DNA of 64,000 nucleotides, taken from Pseudomonadota bacterium. GTDB taxonomy: Bacteria; Pseudomonadota; Gammaproteobacteria; Steroidobacterales; Steroidobacteraceae. Below are positions 16,036 through 25,551 of this stretch, one piece after another. The DNA lies in the NCBI GenBank assembly GCA_021805865.1, contig JAJZDX010000025.1, positions 1 through 64,000 of the forward strand. Reading direction: 5' to 3'. The notes below the pieces were generated by a model that saw only the letters and a list, made by a program, of their open reading frames with translations, did not search any database and was not told where the DNA came from. Within the stretch, counting starts at the first letter, position 1; the number at the start of each line of letters is the position of its first letter. A program made the translations under genes and the position numbers.

Positions 16036-18561
16036 ATGAACCCACATGTGCGATGCGCGGTGCAAATGATCCTGGGAACGGTGTTGTTGAGCGGTGCGCT
16101 CACCGGCTACGCGGCGCAAAGCTCGGCCCGCAGCGGCGCCGCTCGTGCGCCGGCGAATCTCGCCGGCCACGCCGGGTCGGCGGTTGCTGCCGACCCTCCG
16201 GCCCCAGCCCTGGCGAGAGCGCTCACGCAGATCAAGATCGAGGGCTATCGCGACTTCACCAGCCAGGTGTTGACCGCCAAGCAGCTGCGCGACTCCTCCC
16301 AGCCGGCCGAATCCGTGACGCGCTCCCTCATCGACCTCTTCGGTCCCGATGCCGGCGGCACTCAGGCGCTCACCGCGCTACCGAACGTCTATGTGTCCGG
16401 CACCGACAATTTCAGCGCGACCGGACGCCAGCAGATCTCGATTCGCGGCATCAAGGTCGGATACAACAGCATTCCCGGCGACATCGAGACGAACGCAATC
16501 ACGGCCGAGTTCGACGGCGTGCCGCTCAACAGCCTGAGCCAGGGCACCGGCTGGCACTCGGTGGAGATTCCGCTCGGCGTGCTCATGTCCGGCGAGAACG
16601 TCATCATCGGTCCCGGCAATCCCGCCGAGCGCTGGTACAACAGCCTGGGCGGCACGATCGACTTCATTCCCGTACAGCCCACGCCGATCGCCGGCGGCAA
16701 AGTCATGCTCGCCGGCGGCAGCTCCCAGACCTTCGATACCTCGGCGGTGTACAACACCGGCGACATTCACGGCTGGTCGACCGTGTTCGGCCTCGCATCG
16801 GGGCGCAGCAAGTCGATCCGCACCACAGCCGACAGCCTGCCCGCGGACACCGAAGAGGTCTATATCAAGACGCGCAAGCAGCTCTCTGACGGCGACGTGA
16901 GTTTCGGGGCCTACTATCAGCGCAACCACGAGTGGCGCCCGAACATGATTCCGTTGACGGCGCAGCAGTACGTCGGCACGGAAGGCCTCGGTCTGGGCGC
17001 ACCCTACAGCCAGCAGACCTCGGGATTCTACGCCACGCTGCCGCGCTCGGTGTGGCACAAGACCATCCTCATCAACAACTGGCTGCTCTGGTCGCATCTG
17101 CACCTGAAGCTCTCGTCGACCATGAACATGTCGAACATGATCTGGGTGCGCATCGGCAAGGTGCGCCATCTGAGGGCCAACAATTACCTGCTGCCGGCCA
17201 ATCCGCTGTACGCCCAGTACGGAAATTCAACCAACTACGAGCACTACATCGAGCGATCCAAGAACTTCGGCGACCGGCTCGCGTTCCACGAGCGCTTCGA
17301 TCGCATGGATACGCTGAGCTTCGGCGGCTATCTGATCATGGCGCGCGCCACGAGCGACTACCAGGGCTACTCGACCTTCGACGGAAGCTCGCTCGCCCAG
17401 CCGGAGCAGACCGACTTCAACACGACGACGAACATCTACTGGGCCGGTTTCCTGCAGGACGATTTCCGACCGCTGCCGCGGCTCAAGATCGTGCCGGGAA
17501 TCCGGATCGTCGAGTTCATCACCGACTTCTCCAACATGAGCCCCTCGCAGGTCTGCGCAGAGTACCACATCACCAACGGCAGCTGCGCATACGGCCAGCC
17601 CGGCCCAAACATCGGCACAAGCGGCTCGATCAGCGTCAACGGCAAGACGTTCTCGTTCTCCGGCTACGACACGGCCCCGGATGAGTCCACCGACTTCCTG
17701 CGCTACGAGCCCTCGATCGGTGTGAACTACGAGGTTGTTCGGAATCTCAATCTATTCGGCAACTTCTCGATCACACGCCACAACCCGAATTCCGGAAACC
17801 TCGACCAATATCCGCTCGATGTCGCGTCGCTGAAACCGGCGCGTGCCGAGGAATATGACGTCGGCGTTCGATTCGCGGCGCTACGGCTCGGCTCGATGCG
17901 CAACGTGTACGCCTCGGTCGACTTCTTCCACACGCTTCTCAACGATCAGACACTGACTTACAATACCTCCGCTCTCGGGGCCAATCCGAATGAGGTGTTT
18001 TTCGGCTACGGCTCCGCGGTGCTCAAGGGCATCGATGTCTCCGTGCGAGCCGATTTCTCCCGGCACTGGAACGGCTTTGCGAACTTCGGCTACCTGAGCA
18101 GCCGCTGGAACCAGTTCCAGGCGGCCGTAACCCCCACCGGCCCGCAGCCCACCGGCTACGGCCTGCCAGTGCCGAACTCGCCGAAGGACACGGTCAATGC
18201 CGGGGCCACCTACCGGTTCCGCCTGCCGGTCGGCCGGATACGCGCGACGCTCTGGGATCAATACGTCGGGGCTCGGTATCTGTTCAACAAGAACACCGGC
18301 TTGCCATCCAACTTGACGAACCCGTCGTATAACCTGGTGAACCTCTCGATCGCGGCCCATACGCACTGGTTCAACCATCTGATACCGGGAGTGCGCAGCA
18401 GCACACTCGCCGTGCAGGTGCTCAATCTCACCAACAAGGAGTACAACTCCACGGAGTACGTCAGCTCCGGCGGATATTTCCAGACCCCCACCGGCGGCTA
18501 CGTGATCGCCAATCCGGGCGCGCCGCGTCTGATATATGGCTCGCTGACGGTGACCTTCTGA
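16036..18561 (+). CDS. TonB-dependent outer-membrane receptor
   Basis: This 841-aa outer-membrane transporter starts with a signal peptide (about residues 1-27) and a low-complexity Ala/Pro linker. The plug domain follows (about 65-220: LTALPNVYVSGTDNFSATGRQQISIRGIKVGYNS, then SVEIPLGVLMSGENVIIGPGNPAERWYNSLGGTIDF). A 22-strand-type barrel comes next and ends in a C-terminal aromatic strand (LIYGSLTVTF). The classical 'TVTA' TonB box is not obvious. The ligand is unknown; the GH9 gene upstream suggests an oligosaccharide, and the phosphoesterase downstream a phosphorylated ligand. Both suggestions are inference. Confidence 0.88.
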   Translation: MNPHVRCAVQMILGTVLLSGALTGYAAQSSARSGAARAPANLAGHAGSAVAADPPAPALARALTQIKIEGYRDFTSQVLTAKQLRDSSQPAESVTRSLIDLFGPDAGGTQALTALPNVYVSGTDNFSATGRQQISIRGIKVGYNSIPGDIETNAITAEFDGVPLNSLSQGTGWHSVEIPLGVLMSGENVIIGPGNPAERWYNSLGGTIDFIPVQPTPIAGGKVMLAGGSSQTFDTSAVYNTGDIHGWSTVFGLASGRSKSIRTTADSLPADTEEVYIKTRKQLSDGDVSFGAYYQRNHEWRPNMIPLTAQQYVGTEGLGLGAPYSQQTSGFYATLPRSVWHKTILINNWLLWSHLHLKLSSTMNMSNMIWVRIGKVRHLRANNYLLPANPLYAQYGNSTNYEHYIERSKNFGDRLAFHERFDRMDTLSFGGYLIMARATSDYQGYSTFDGSSLAQPEQTDFNTTTNIYWAGFLQDDFRPLPRLKIVPGIRIVEFITDFSNMSPSQVCAEYHITNGSCAYGQPGPNIGTSGSISVNGKTFSFSGYDTAPDESTDFLRYEPSIGVNYEVVRNLNLFGNFSITRHNPNSGNLDQYPLDVASLKPARAEEYDVGVRFAALRLGSMRNVYASVDFFHTLLNDQTLTYNTSALGANPNEVFFGYGSAVLKGIDVSVRADFSRHWNGFANFGYLSSRWNQFQAAVTPTGPQPTGYGLPVPNSPKDTVNAGATYRFRLPVGRIRATLWDQYVGARYLFNKNTGLPSNLTNPSYNLVNLSIAAHTHWFNHLIPGVRSSTLAVQVLNLTNKEYNSTEYVSSGGYFQTPTGGYVIANPGAPRLIYGSLTVTF

Positions 18562-18756
18562 CGTTCGCCATCCGGGGAAGCAGGATGAACTCCGCAGGTC
18601 TTCGCGGACCGCCCGGAGATGGGGCGCCTCACGCCGGGCTGCGGCCGATCGGTCGGGCAATGCCCGGTGCGATATCCTGCGCGCCTTGCGCGGCCGTTCC
18701 GGGCGACCCCGCAGCCGTGCCCGATCCAATAGAGAAACCGAGCGCGAGGAGCCCGG

Positions 18757-20304
18757 ATGAGCAGCCCCGCGCGTGATCGCAGAGCCTTTCTCAAATCCCT
18801 TGCATTCACCGGCAGCGCGGCGCTTGCCGCCCGAGGCTTCCTGCCGCGGCCGGCGCGGGCCTCGAGCATCGGGGCCCTGCGTGAGCACATCGATCATATC
18901 GTCGTGATCTTCCAGGAGAACCGCAGCTTCGATCATTACTTCGGGACGTACCGGCATCCGCAGGAGGCGTTTGTCGACAACCTCCTCGATCGCGATGGAA
19001 AAATCGATCCGCGCTTCGACGGTTTGCAAAAGAATCCGGCGGGAATCGCATATTCGGCGCTGCCGATGCCCGGGAACATCCCCGCCTTCCAGGAGAGGCT
19101 CTTCGCAAATCGCCCGTTTCATCTGGCGCCCTACATTCCGCCGGGCGAGAATGTTCCCTGGGACCCCGAGCACGCATTCTTCCGAATGTACGCTCAGGTG
19201 GACCGTGGCGCGATGGACCGTTTCGTGGCACTTGCGCTCTCGCACCATCATCGCCCCTTCGGCGCGGCGATCGAGCACGATCGGACCGCCATGATGATCG
19301 CCGAATCGAGGCCCTCGGGCGCCGTGCTCGGCCACTATACGCGTGAGGACATCCCGGTCTACCACCGCCTCGCCGATGAGTACGTGCTCTTCGATCGGTT
19401 CTTCCAGGCGATGTCCGGAGGCTCGACGGGCAACGCGCTGTACCTGGTTTCGGCGCGCTCGGCGGTCTGGCCGCAGGCGCCTGCGAGCTTGCGCGGGAGC
19501 TTCGAGCCGCCGATCTTCGACATGCCCTACGACGAGCGGGGCACACTCATCAACGACCTGCCGCCGCTCATCGGACCAACCGGGGCGTCGATCGAGGACC
19601 TGAAGCGCAGCCCGCCGCCAAAGGACCAGCAGTACCCCAGCATCGGCGACCGCTTGAGCGATGCGGGCCTCTCGTGGGCCTGGTACAACGAGGGCTGGAA
19701 CGCCGTCAAGCCGTGGGCGCTGAAGAGCGCCTTCGGCCGCGGCACCGGTTCGGCAGTCGTCGATACCGCAAAGCTGTACGTCCCCCATCACAACCCGTTT
19801 CAGTATTACCCGAGCTGGTTCGACAATGTTCGCGCCGGGCACATCCGGGACAGCGAAGATTTTCTCGCCGACGCCCGAACGGGCCGCCTCGCGCACGTTT
19901 CCTTCATCAAGGCGACCGGCGCTCATGACGAGCATCCGGCCGACTCCACGCCCCGCTGGGGCGAGGACTGGGTCATGACATTGCTCAAGGCGGTGGGGGA
20001 CGGCCCTGCCTGGGACAGGACGGCCATCGTCATCACCTACGATGAGGGCGGCGGCTTCTGGGACCACGTCGCCCCACCCCGCCCGGACGCCTATGGCTGC
20101 GGGACGCGAATTCCCGCGCTTCTCATCAGTCCCTGGGCGCGGCGCGGCTATGTCGATCACCGCATCGCCAACACCACCTCCGTTCTGGCGCTCATCGAGA
20201 CGCGATTCGGGCTCAAGGCCCTGACCAGGCGCGATGCCGAGGCTTACAACATGCTCGATGGTCTTGACTTCAGCGGAAAAGCGCGCGAGGCGAGCTTCGG
20301 CTGA
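18757..20304 (+). CDS. Tat-exported phosphoesterase (phospholipase C/AcpA family)
   Basis: This 515-aa protein has a twin-arginine signal (DRRAFLKSLAFTGSAALAARGF) and then the phosphoesterase family motif IVVIFQENRSFDHYFGTY. Further conserved parts are FQAMSGGSTGNALYLVSA, VSFIKATGAHDEHPADS and TAIVITYDEGGGFWDHV, followed by PALLISPWARRGYVDH. The family includes non-haemolytic phospholipase C and acid phosphatase AcpA; which substrate is used cannot be told. It lies 195 bases after the TonB receptor on the same strand and may supply what the receptor imports. Confidence 0.85.
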   Translation: MSSPARDRRAFLKSLAFTGSAALAARGFLPRPARASSIGALREHIDHIVVIFQENRSFDHYFGTYRHPQEAFVDNLLDRDGKIDPRFDGLQKNPAGIAYSALPMPGNIPAFQERLFANRPFHLAPYIPPGENVPWDPEHAFFRMYAQVDRGAMDRFVALALSHHHRPFGAAIEHDRTAMMIAESRPSGAVLGHYTREDIPVYHRLADEYVLFDRFFQAMSGGSTGNALYLVSARSAVWPQAPASLRGSFEPPIFDMPYDERGTLINDLPPLIGPTGASIEDLKRSPPPKDQQYPSIGDRLSDAGLSWAWYNEGWNAVKPWALKSAFGRGTGSAVVDTAKLYVPHHNPFQYYPSWFDNVRAGHIRDSEDFLADARTGRLAHVSFIKATGAHDEHPADSTPRWGEDWVMTLLKAVGDGPAWDRTAIVITYDEGGGFWDHVAPPRPDAYGCGTRIPALLISPWARRGYVDHRIANTTSVLALIETRFGLKALTRRDAEAYNMLDGLDFSGKAREASFG

Positions 20305-20388
20305 GCCCGCATCGCGCTGCCCGCAGGGGGCGCGAACGGCTTGCGGGGTGGCGCGGCTTCACGCGGGCTGCGACGGGCGGCCCCGCAG

Positions 20389-20817
20389 TCAGCTCGCAAA
20401 GAGCTGCCCCGCGATATCCTTGAACGACTTGAACTCGAGCGCGTTGCCGCTCGGGTCGAGCAGGAACAGGGTCGCCTGCTCGCCGGGCTCGCCTTTGAAG
20501 CGCACGCAGGGCTCGATCACGAAGCGGACCTGATGACGCCTCAGCCGCTCGGCCAGTCGCTCCCACTCGTCCATCTCCAGCACCACCCCGCAATGGGGAA
20601 CGGGCACCCCGTGTCCGTCCACGGGATTGTAATGCGAGGGGATCCGGCCATTCCTGCCGAGGGCCGGATTGAGGTGGCAGACGAATTGATGTCCGTACAG
20701 GTTGAAATCGACCCAGGCCTCGGCGCTGCGGCCCTCGGTACATCCGATGACGTCCCGATAAAAGGTCCGCGCCTCACCGATGTCTCTCACCTGCACCGCC
20801 ACGTGAAACGGCGTCAT
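20389..20817 (-). CDS. VOC-family (glyoxalase/bleomycin-resistance fold) protein
   Basis: This single-domain 142-aa VOC protein starts [26 protein letters not shown] and ends [20 protein letters not shown], the paired beta-alpha-beta-beta-beta signature. Candidate metal ligands are His5, an internal His in [10 protein letters not shown] and Glu in ALEFKSF. Its reaction is not readable. It overlaps no neighbours and is convergent with the phosphoesterase gene. Confidence 0.85.
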   Translation of the reverse strand: MTPFHVAVQVRDIGEARTFYRDVIGCTEGRSAEAWVDFNLYGHQFVCHLNPALGRNGRIPSHYNPVDGHGVPVPHCGVVLEMDEWERLAERLRRHQVRFVIEPCVRFKGEPGEQATLFLLDPSGNALEFKSFKDIAGQLFAS

Positions 20818-21301
20818 TCCTGCTCCCCCGCGCCCACGAAATCACCTCGAACTCAAAGGCCAAGACCTCCCGCAGCAATCGCTGCCGTGCGCAATCCCGG
20901 CTGCCGCTCCGGCATGCGGCCCTCTCCCTCGCAGACACTATAGCCCACATCGAAACGTGAGCGGCGCCTCTCAGATCCGCCGATGAAAGCCATTTGCGCG
21001 TGAAAGCCTCGCACCCACCGGGGCCGAGATCGATATCCGCAGCTTGCGGCCGAACCGGCGCGCATAGCCCACGATGAGGACAAAAGTGAGCACACCCATG
21101 CGCATCGGTCTCATCCACGAGGACTCGAGACTGTTGGCGGGTGGCATTCGCCAGCTCGAGCTCCGTGACGGGAGCGGGCCGCGCCCGGGCGGGCGGGCGC
21201 CATGCGCGGCGTATCCCTGGCCGGGCTGCACGCGCGAGAAGCGCGCAGCGGGCCGTTGACGAGCGAATATCCGCGGTATGAGCGTCAGTGAGCGGCGCAG
21301 T
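20818..21301. other. 484-base spacer without a recognised gene
   Basis: This lies between the VOC gene and a ring-cleaving-dioxygenase-type gene, both on the minus strand. Short open frames exist but match nothing I recognise, and I find no clear terminator. Confidence 0.4.
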
Positions 21302-22108
21302 TCAAGAGCCGAACCGATAGCTCGACAAGGTGATCGCGCCAAAGAAGTCCTCCTGACGGTAAAGGACCCGTCCCGGGTCCTGCTCGGCGGCGCCGACGGC
21401 CACGTGCAGCGGCATGAGGTGATCCTCCTGCGGATGGGCGGCGCGCGCCGCCGGCGCACGCTCCCACTCCAGCAGCCGCCCGGTGCGCTCATTCGGGGCC
21501 GACTCGAGCGTCTCGCGCAGCCAGCCTTCGAACTGAGCAGAGTCCTGCCGCCGCTCCTCGCCGCGGAAGAACTGGCGCAGATTGTGATAGCTGCTGCCGC
21601 TGCCGATGATGAGCACCCCCTGCTCGCGCAGCGGCGCGAGCGCGCGCCCAAGGCGCAGATGCGCTTGCGGATCGTAGTCGCTGCGCAAAGACACCTGGAT
21701 GACCGGCACATCGGCCTCGGGATAGGCGACCGCGAGGATCGAATATGTCCCGTGATCGAAGCCACGCGCCGAATCGAGGTGCGCGGCAAGCCCCGAATCG
21801 CCCAGCAAGGCGTGCACGCGCTCAGCCAGATGAGGGGCTCCGGCTGCCGGATACCGGATGCGGTATAACTCCTCCGGAAAGCCGTAGTAATCGTAAACCA
21901 TCGGCGGCGAGGCGCCCGCCATGACCGCAAATTCCCGCTCCTCCCAGTGGGCCGAGACAACGAGGATCGCCTCGGGCCGCCTGATGAGCTCAGGCAGCGC
22001 TCTCAAGGATGCCTCTAGCGCCGCGTGGCGTCGGCGCGGCTCCCCGGTCATGTACGGCCAGGGTCCGCCGCCGTGGCTGAGGTAAAACGTCGGCAATCGG
22101 GTGGCCAT
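21302..22108 (-). CDS. DODA/YgiD-type extradiol dioxygenase (LigB superfamily)
   Basis: This 268-aa enzyme is of the class III extradiol dioxygenase family. The pattern is LPTFYLSHGGGPW, VVSAHWEEREF, GFDHGTYSILAVAYPEADVPVIQVSL, VLIIGSGSSYHN and finally HLMPLHVAVGAA. The conserved histidines (about 11, 53, 117 and the late H-L-M-P-L-H) fit the metal site. Family members open catechol-like rings such as DOPA. It is divergent, across about 690 bases, from a LysR gene that may regulate it. Confidence 0.88.
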   Translation of the reverse strand: MATRLPTFYLSHGGGPWPYMTGEPRRRHAALEASLRALPELIRRPEAILVVSAHWEEREFAVMAGASPPMVYDYYGFPEELYRIRYPAAGAPHLAERVHALLGDSGLAAHLDSARGFDHGTYSILAVAYPEADVPVIQVSLRSDYDPQAHLRLGRALAPLREQGVLIIGSGSSYHNLRQFFRGEERRQDSAQFEGWLRETLESAPNERTGRLLEWERAPAARAAHPQEDHLMPLHVAVGAAEQDPGRVLYRQEDFFGAITLSSYRFGS

Positions 22109-22796
22109 GGCTTCAATCCGCTGCTGCGAATGTCCCAGAGTACAGCGCCTGGGGAGCGATGGGCAGAGGGCCGGGCGGCGATACAGCGTTTCACGCCGGG
22201 AAGCGGCGGCTCAAGGCCTCCTTCGGTCGGCAAGAGCGTGCCGCCCTCAGGCGAGGGAGCGCCGGCCCGCCGGGCGCTCAGATCGCTGCGGGCCTCGAGC
22301 GCGAGCGCAATCAGGTAGAACAGCGAGAACCCGGCCGCGGCAAGGCACGCATGCAGCGCTGCCTCGGTTCGGCGGTCCGGGCCGGATGGCGCCCTGCACC
22401 TTTATCAGCATGTTATGAGGAGCGCTCTTCGCGGGCAATCCGCGGAAGGGACATGGACTGTTTCGAAAGAAGAGACATCACCCGGGACACTTGCGTGCGG
22501 TGCGCGCATTTCCCATGCTGGGACACTCTGTCGAGAAAAAAACTTGTTCTCTTCCCACGACGCTCCAGGACTTGCGAGGCGCGCCCCGCCCGCCCGCGAG
22601 ATCCTGACATTGTTTGCGGCGTTGGCTGCAGCGCGCGCGGGTGCGCCGCAGCCCCTGCCCGCGGCCGGCGGCCCCGGCCGCCCCCTCCGGCCAACGCCCT
22701 GCCAGTGACACCTCGAGGATCCGCCGCTCATCCCGGCGCGGCCGGGGGCGTGCGCGGCTCTGGTGTACGCCGCGCACATGGACGTAAACTGTGTGG
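22109..22796. other. 688-base spacer between divergent dioxygenase and LysR genes
   Basis: I recognise no intact gene. On the minus strand around 22270-22350 one frame reads as a short hydrophobic helix (CLAAAGFSLFYLIALALE) without a usable start codon, possibly a membrane-protein relic. The stretch just before the LysR start is GC-rich without an obvious promoter. Confidence 0.35.
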
Positions 22797-23702
22797 ATGG
22801 ACAGGTTGACCGGCATCAGGGTATTCCGCCAAGTGGTCGAGTCCGGCAGCTTCGTAGCCGCCGCCGACCGGCTGGAGATGTCCACCGCCATGGTCAGCAA
22901 GCACGTGATGCGCCTCGAGAAGCGCCTCGGGGTGCGCCTGCTCAATCGCAACACGCGCGCGCTCAGCCTGACCGAGCCCGGCAGAGTGTATTTCGAGCGG
23001 TGCAAGCCCATTCTCGATGACCTGGAGGCCACCGAGCTCGAGCTCGGCTCGCTCGGCACGGTGCCGCGGGGGACGCTGCGCATCACCTGCCCCAGCTGGT
23101 TTGCGGGCCAGCAGATGGCGGACGTGCTGGTGCAATTCCGGCACCGCTTTCCGGAAATCCTGGTCGATGCCTCCTTCGAGGACCGGCTCGTCGACCTCGT
23201 CGAGGAGGGGTACGATCTGGCGATGCGCGTGGCGCCGGCGGCGCGGTCGCTTCCGGCCGGACTCATCGCCCGGCCGCTTCGGCCGATGCCGTTTTTCATC
23301 ATGGCTTCGCGCGCATACCTGAAAGCCCGCGGCGAGCCGCACTCGCCCGAGGACCTCACCCGTCACGACTTCGTGGCGGTGGGAGGCCTCGAGTCCCTGA
23401 CGCTCCTGGGCCCGGATGGCAGGATCGAAGTCCCGATCCGCCCGGTCGTGCGCTACCGGGCAATGGCGGGTGTGGCGAACGCGGTGGCGGCGGGGATCGG
23501 AATCGCGCCGCTCTCGGGATACTTTCTCGATGATCCGCTCTTCCAGGACACCCTCGTCCCGATCCTCACCCGCTACTCCCTGCAGGAAGCCACGCTCTAC
23601 CTGGTCTACGGCAGCCGCAAGTACCTGCCGCTCAAGACTCGCGCATTCATCGACTTTGCCATCGAGCACGTGGCCCGGTTGCCTGCGCCGAGCGCGCCTT
23701 GA
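22797..23702 (+). CDS. LysR-family transcriptional regulator
   Basis: This 301-aa LTTR is of the CrgA/AaeR-like group. The HTH is MDRLTGIRVFRQVVESGSFVAAADRLEMSTAMVSKHVMRLEKRLG. The effector domain has RGTLRITCPSWFAGQQMADVL, YDLAMRVAPAARSLPAGLIARPL and GVANAVAAGIGIAPLSGYF. This group typically represses divergent enzymes acting on aromatic or quinone compounds, which fits the divergent dioxygenase gene. The ATG at 22797 is preferred to the GTG two codons upstream. Confidence 0.88.
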   Translation: MDRLTGIRVFRQVVESGSFVAAADRLEMSTAMVSKHVMRLEKRLGVRLLNRNTRALSLTEPGRVYFERCKPILDDLEATELELGSLGTVPRGTLRITCPSWFAGQQMADVLVQFRHRFPEILVDASFEDRLVDLVEEGYDLAMRVAPAARSLPAGLIARPLRPMPFFIMASRAYLKARGEPHSPEDLTRHDFVAVGGLESLTLLGPDGRIEVPIRPVVRYRAMAGVANAVAAGIGIAPLSGYFLDDPLFQDTLVPILTRYSLQEATLYLVYGSRKYLPLKTRAFIDFAIEHVARLPAPSAP

Positions 23703-23766
23703 TGAGGAGCGCGGGAGCCGGCCGCGCGCCACCGCGGCCCTCGGCACCGCGGTGGGCGCCACGCAG

Positions 23767-23928
23767 TCACCCGAGCCACTCGTCGAAGAGCCTGCGGCCC
23801 CAATACATGCCGAATCCGCTGCCGATGCAACTCACCACGATCGCCGTCCCGAACCCAACGTACTTGCCGAGCGTCCAGCCGATGGAGCCGAGCACCGTGG
23901 CGCCGATGAAGGAGAAGATTCCGCGCAT
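23767..23928 (-). CDS. 53-aa glycine-rich membrane protein
   Basis: This small ORF reads MRGIFSFIGATVLGSIGWTL, then GKYVGFGTAIVVSCIGSGFG, then an MYWGRRLFDEWLG ending. It has two Gly-rich hydrophobic segments like glycine-zipper small membrane proteins. Its wobble positions are GC-rich like neighbouring genes, and it fills the gap between a LysR gene and a MocR gene. The function is unknown. It resembles the short uncharacterised membrane proteins common in proteobacteria, but I cannot name a family. Confidence 0.65.
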   Translation of the reverse strand: MRGIFSFIGATVLGSIGWTLGKYVGFGTAIVVSCIGSGFGMYWGRRLFDEWLG

Positions 23929-24005
23929 GGCCTTCAGTTACTCGCAATCGCCGGTCCCGGCAAGGACTTGCGCCACGGATTGACGCGCCGCGCGACGCCC
24001 GCGCC

Positions 24006-25475
24006 TCACAAGGCACGCTTCAGCAGCTTGACCCATGCCGTAATCTCCGCCTCGTCGAAGGCAGCGAACCCCAATCGCAAGTGCGGCCTGACCCGGCCAT
24101 CGTACGCGTATTGGCGCGCGGTGTAGACCACCACGCCCTGTCCCCGTGCTCGCGCCGCCCACGCCTCGACGTCCAACCCGGCAACGGCCGTGGCCCACAG
24201 CGTAAGACCGCCGGAGGGCACCTCGAAGGAGAGCGCCGAGCCGAGCTCACGCTGCAGCGCGCGGGCGAGGCAATCGCGGCGGGCCTGATAGATGCGCCGG
24301 GCCCGCCGGGCATGGCGCTGCACCTCCCCCTGCTCAAACAGCTCGGCCACGGCGCACTCGAGCGTGTGCTCGCCCTGTCGGTCGATGCAGGCCCGATGCG
24401 CCACGACCTCGCGCAGCAGCGAGCGTGGCGCGACCAGATACCCCAACCGCACCCCCGGGGCCAACACCTTGGCGAGGCTGCCGACATAAAGGACGACCCC
24501 CGCATTGTCGGCGCTCGCCATCGGCAGCACCGGCCGGCCTTCGTAGTGGAACTCGTGGTCGTAGTCGTCCTCGATCACGGCGAAGCGCTTGGCTCTGGCG
24601 AGCTCGAGCAGCGCGATCCGCCGGCCGGCGCTGAGCGTGGCGGTGGTCGGGTATTGATGATGGGGCGTCAGGTATACGGCGCGAAGCGCCGTGCGCTCGG
24701 CAAGCTGCGCGAGCGCCTCCACGTCGAGTCCGCCCGCATCCACCGCAACCGGGGCGAGCACCGCGCCATGCTGCTCGAACACCCGCCAGGCGTAATGGTA
24801 GCCGAGCTGCTCGATGGCCACCACGTCGCCCGGCGCAAGGAGCGTGCGCCCCACGAGCTCGAGCGCCATCTGGCTGCCGGAAGTCACGAGCACGTCGTCC
24901 GGCTCGACCGTCAAGCCACGCGCGGCGCGCAGCATCGCAGCCAAGGCCGCGCGCAGCCTTGGATGGCCCTGGGAATGCCCGTAGCTCAGCAGCTCCGCGG
25001 GACTGTCGCGCAACACGCGGCGAAACGCCCGGGCGAGCGCTACCGTCGGGGCAAGGCGTACATCCGGCACTCCGACGCTCAGCAGCGTCGCCGGCCCGGC
25101 ACCCGCATCCGGTACCCGCTGTTCGAGCGCCGACCGGAAATCAAATCCGGCTGCGACGTGGGAGCGGTTGTGGGACCCCGCCGCGGTGCCGCCGCGGCGT
25201 CTCACTTCCGGCATCGCGGAGGAAACGAATGTACCGCGGGCCCTGGAGGACTCCGTCCAGCCCTCTCCCGAGAGCTCCTCATACGCGGCGAGCACCGTGT
25301 TGCGATGCACCCGCAACGTCCGGGCGAGCGTGCGGCTGCCCGGAAGGCGGGCGCCGGGGCGGAGCCTGCCGCGCTGGATCTCGGCGACGATCGCCCGGGA
25401 GATCCGCCGGAACAGCGGCTCGCTGCCCCCCTCCAACCCCAGGGTCAGGTCCCAGCGCCCGACTGGTCTGTTCAT
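24006..25475 (-). CDS. MocR/PdxR-type GntR-aminotransferase regulator
   Basis: This 489-aa chimeric regulator has an N-terminal GntR winged helix (residues 20-90: LFRRISRAIVAEIQRGRLRPGARLPGSRTLA, then VHRNTVLAAYEELSGEGW). A fold-type I aminotransferase domain follows, with QLGYHYAWRVFEQHG, YLTPHHQYPTTATLS, VIEDDYDHEF and YVGSLAKVLAPGVRLGY; the Lys in SLAKVL is the PLP-binding residue. Such proteins use PLP as effector and often control vitamin B6 or amino-acid genes. It is divergent from a PPOX-fold gene with paired CATTTTATC repeats between them, one overlapping its own start codon. Confidence 0.92.
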   Translation of the reverse strand: MNRPVGRWDLTLGLEGGSEPLFRRISRAIVAEIQRGRLRPGARLPGSRTLARTLRVHRNTVLAAYEELSGEGWTESSRARGTFVSSAMPEVRRRGGTAAGSHNRSHVAAGFDFRSALEQRVPDAGAGPATLLSVGVPDVRLAPTVALARAFRRVLRDSPAELLSYGHSQGHPRLRAALAAMLRAARGLTVEPDDVLVTSGSQMALELVGRTLLAPGDVVAIEQLGYHYAWRVFEQHGAVLAPVAVDAGGLDVEALAQLAERTALRAVYLTPHHQYPTTATLSAGRRIALLELARAKRFAVIEDDYDHEFHYEGRPVLPMASADNAGVVLYVGSLAKVLAPGVRLGYLVAPRSLLREVVAHRACIDRQGEHTLECAVAELFEQGEVQRHARRARRIYQARRDCLARALQRELGSALSFEVPSGGLTLWATAVAGLDVEAWAARARGQGVVVYTARQYAYDGRVRPHLRLGFAAFDEAEITAWVKLLKRAL

Positions 25476-25518
25476 TTTATCTGAACTGGCACTTTTACTC
25501 AGGCCATTTTATCCGGAA
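25473..25518. promoter_or_regulatory. direct-repeat operator between mocR and the PPOX gene
   Basis: CATTTTATCTGAAC (25473-25486) and CATTTTATCCGGAA (25505-25518) are direct repeats 32 bases apart (about three helical turns) in the 76-base divergent intergenic region. MocR/PdxR proteins are known to bind direct repeats. The first repeat overlaps the mocR start codon, suggesting autorepression. Confidence 0.6.
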
Positions 25519-25551
25519 GCTGAGCACCTGTCCCGCTCAACAGGAGCCCGC

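Noticed and set aside
17881-20160. A 759-codon open frame antisense to the TonB receptor and phosphoesterase
   Set aside because: It spans two genes with clear family motifs on the other strand, and its composition is that of an antisense shadow.
22159-22809. A 216-codon open frame upstream of the second LysR gene
   Set aside because: Low-complexity Arg/Ala/Pro-rich composition and no family pattern; it overlaps the LysR start in another frame.
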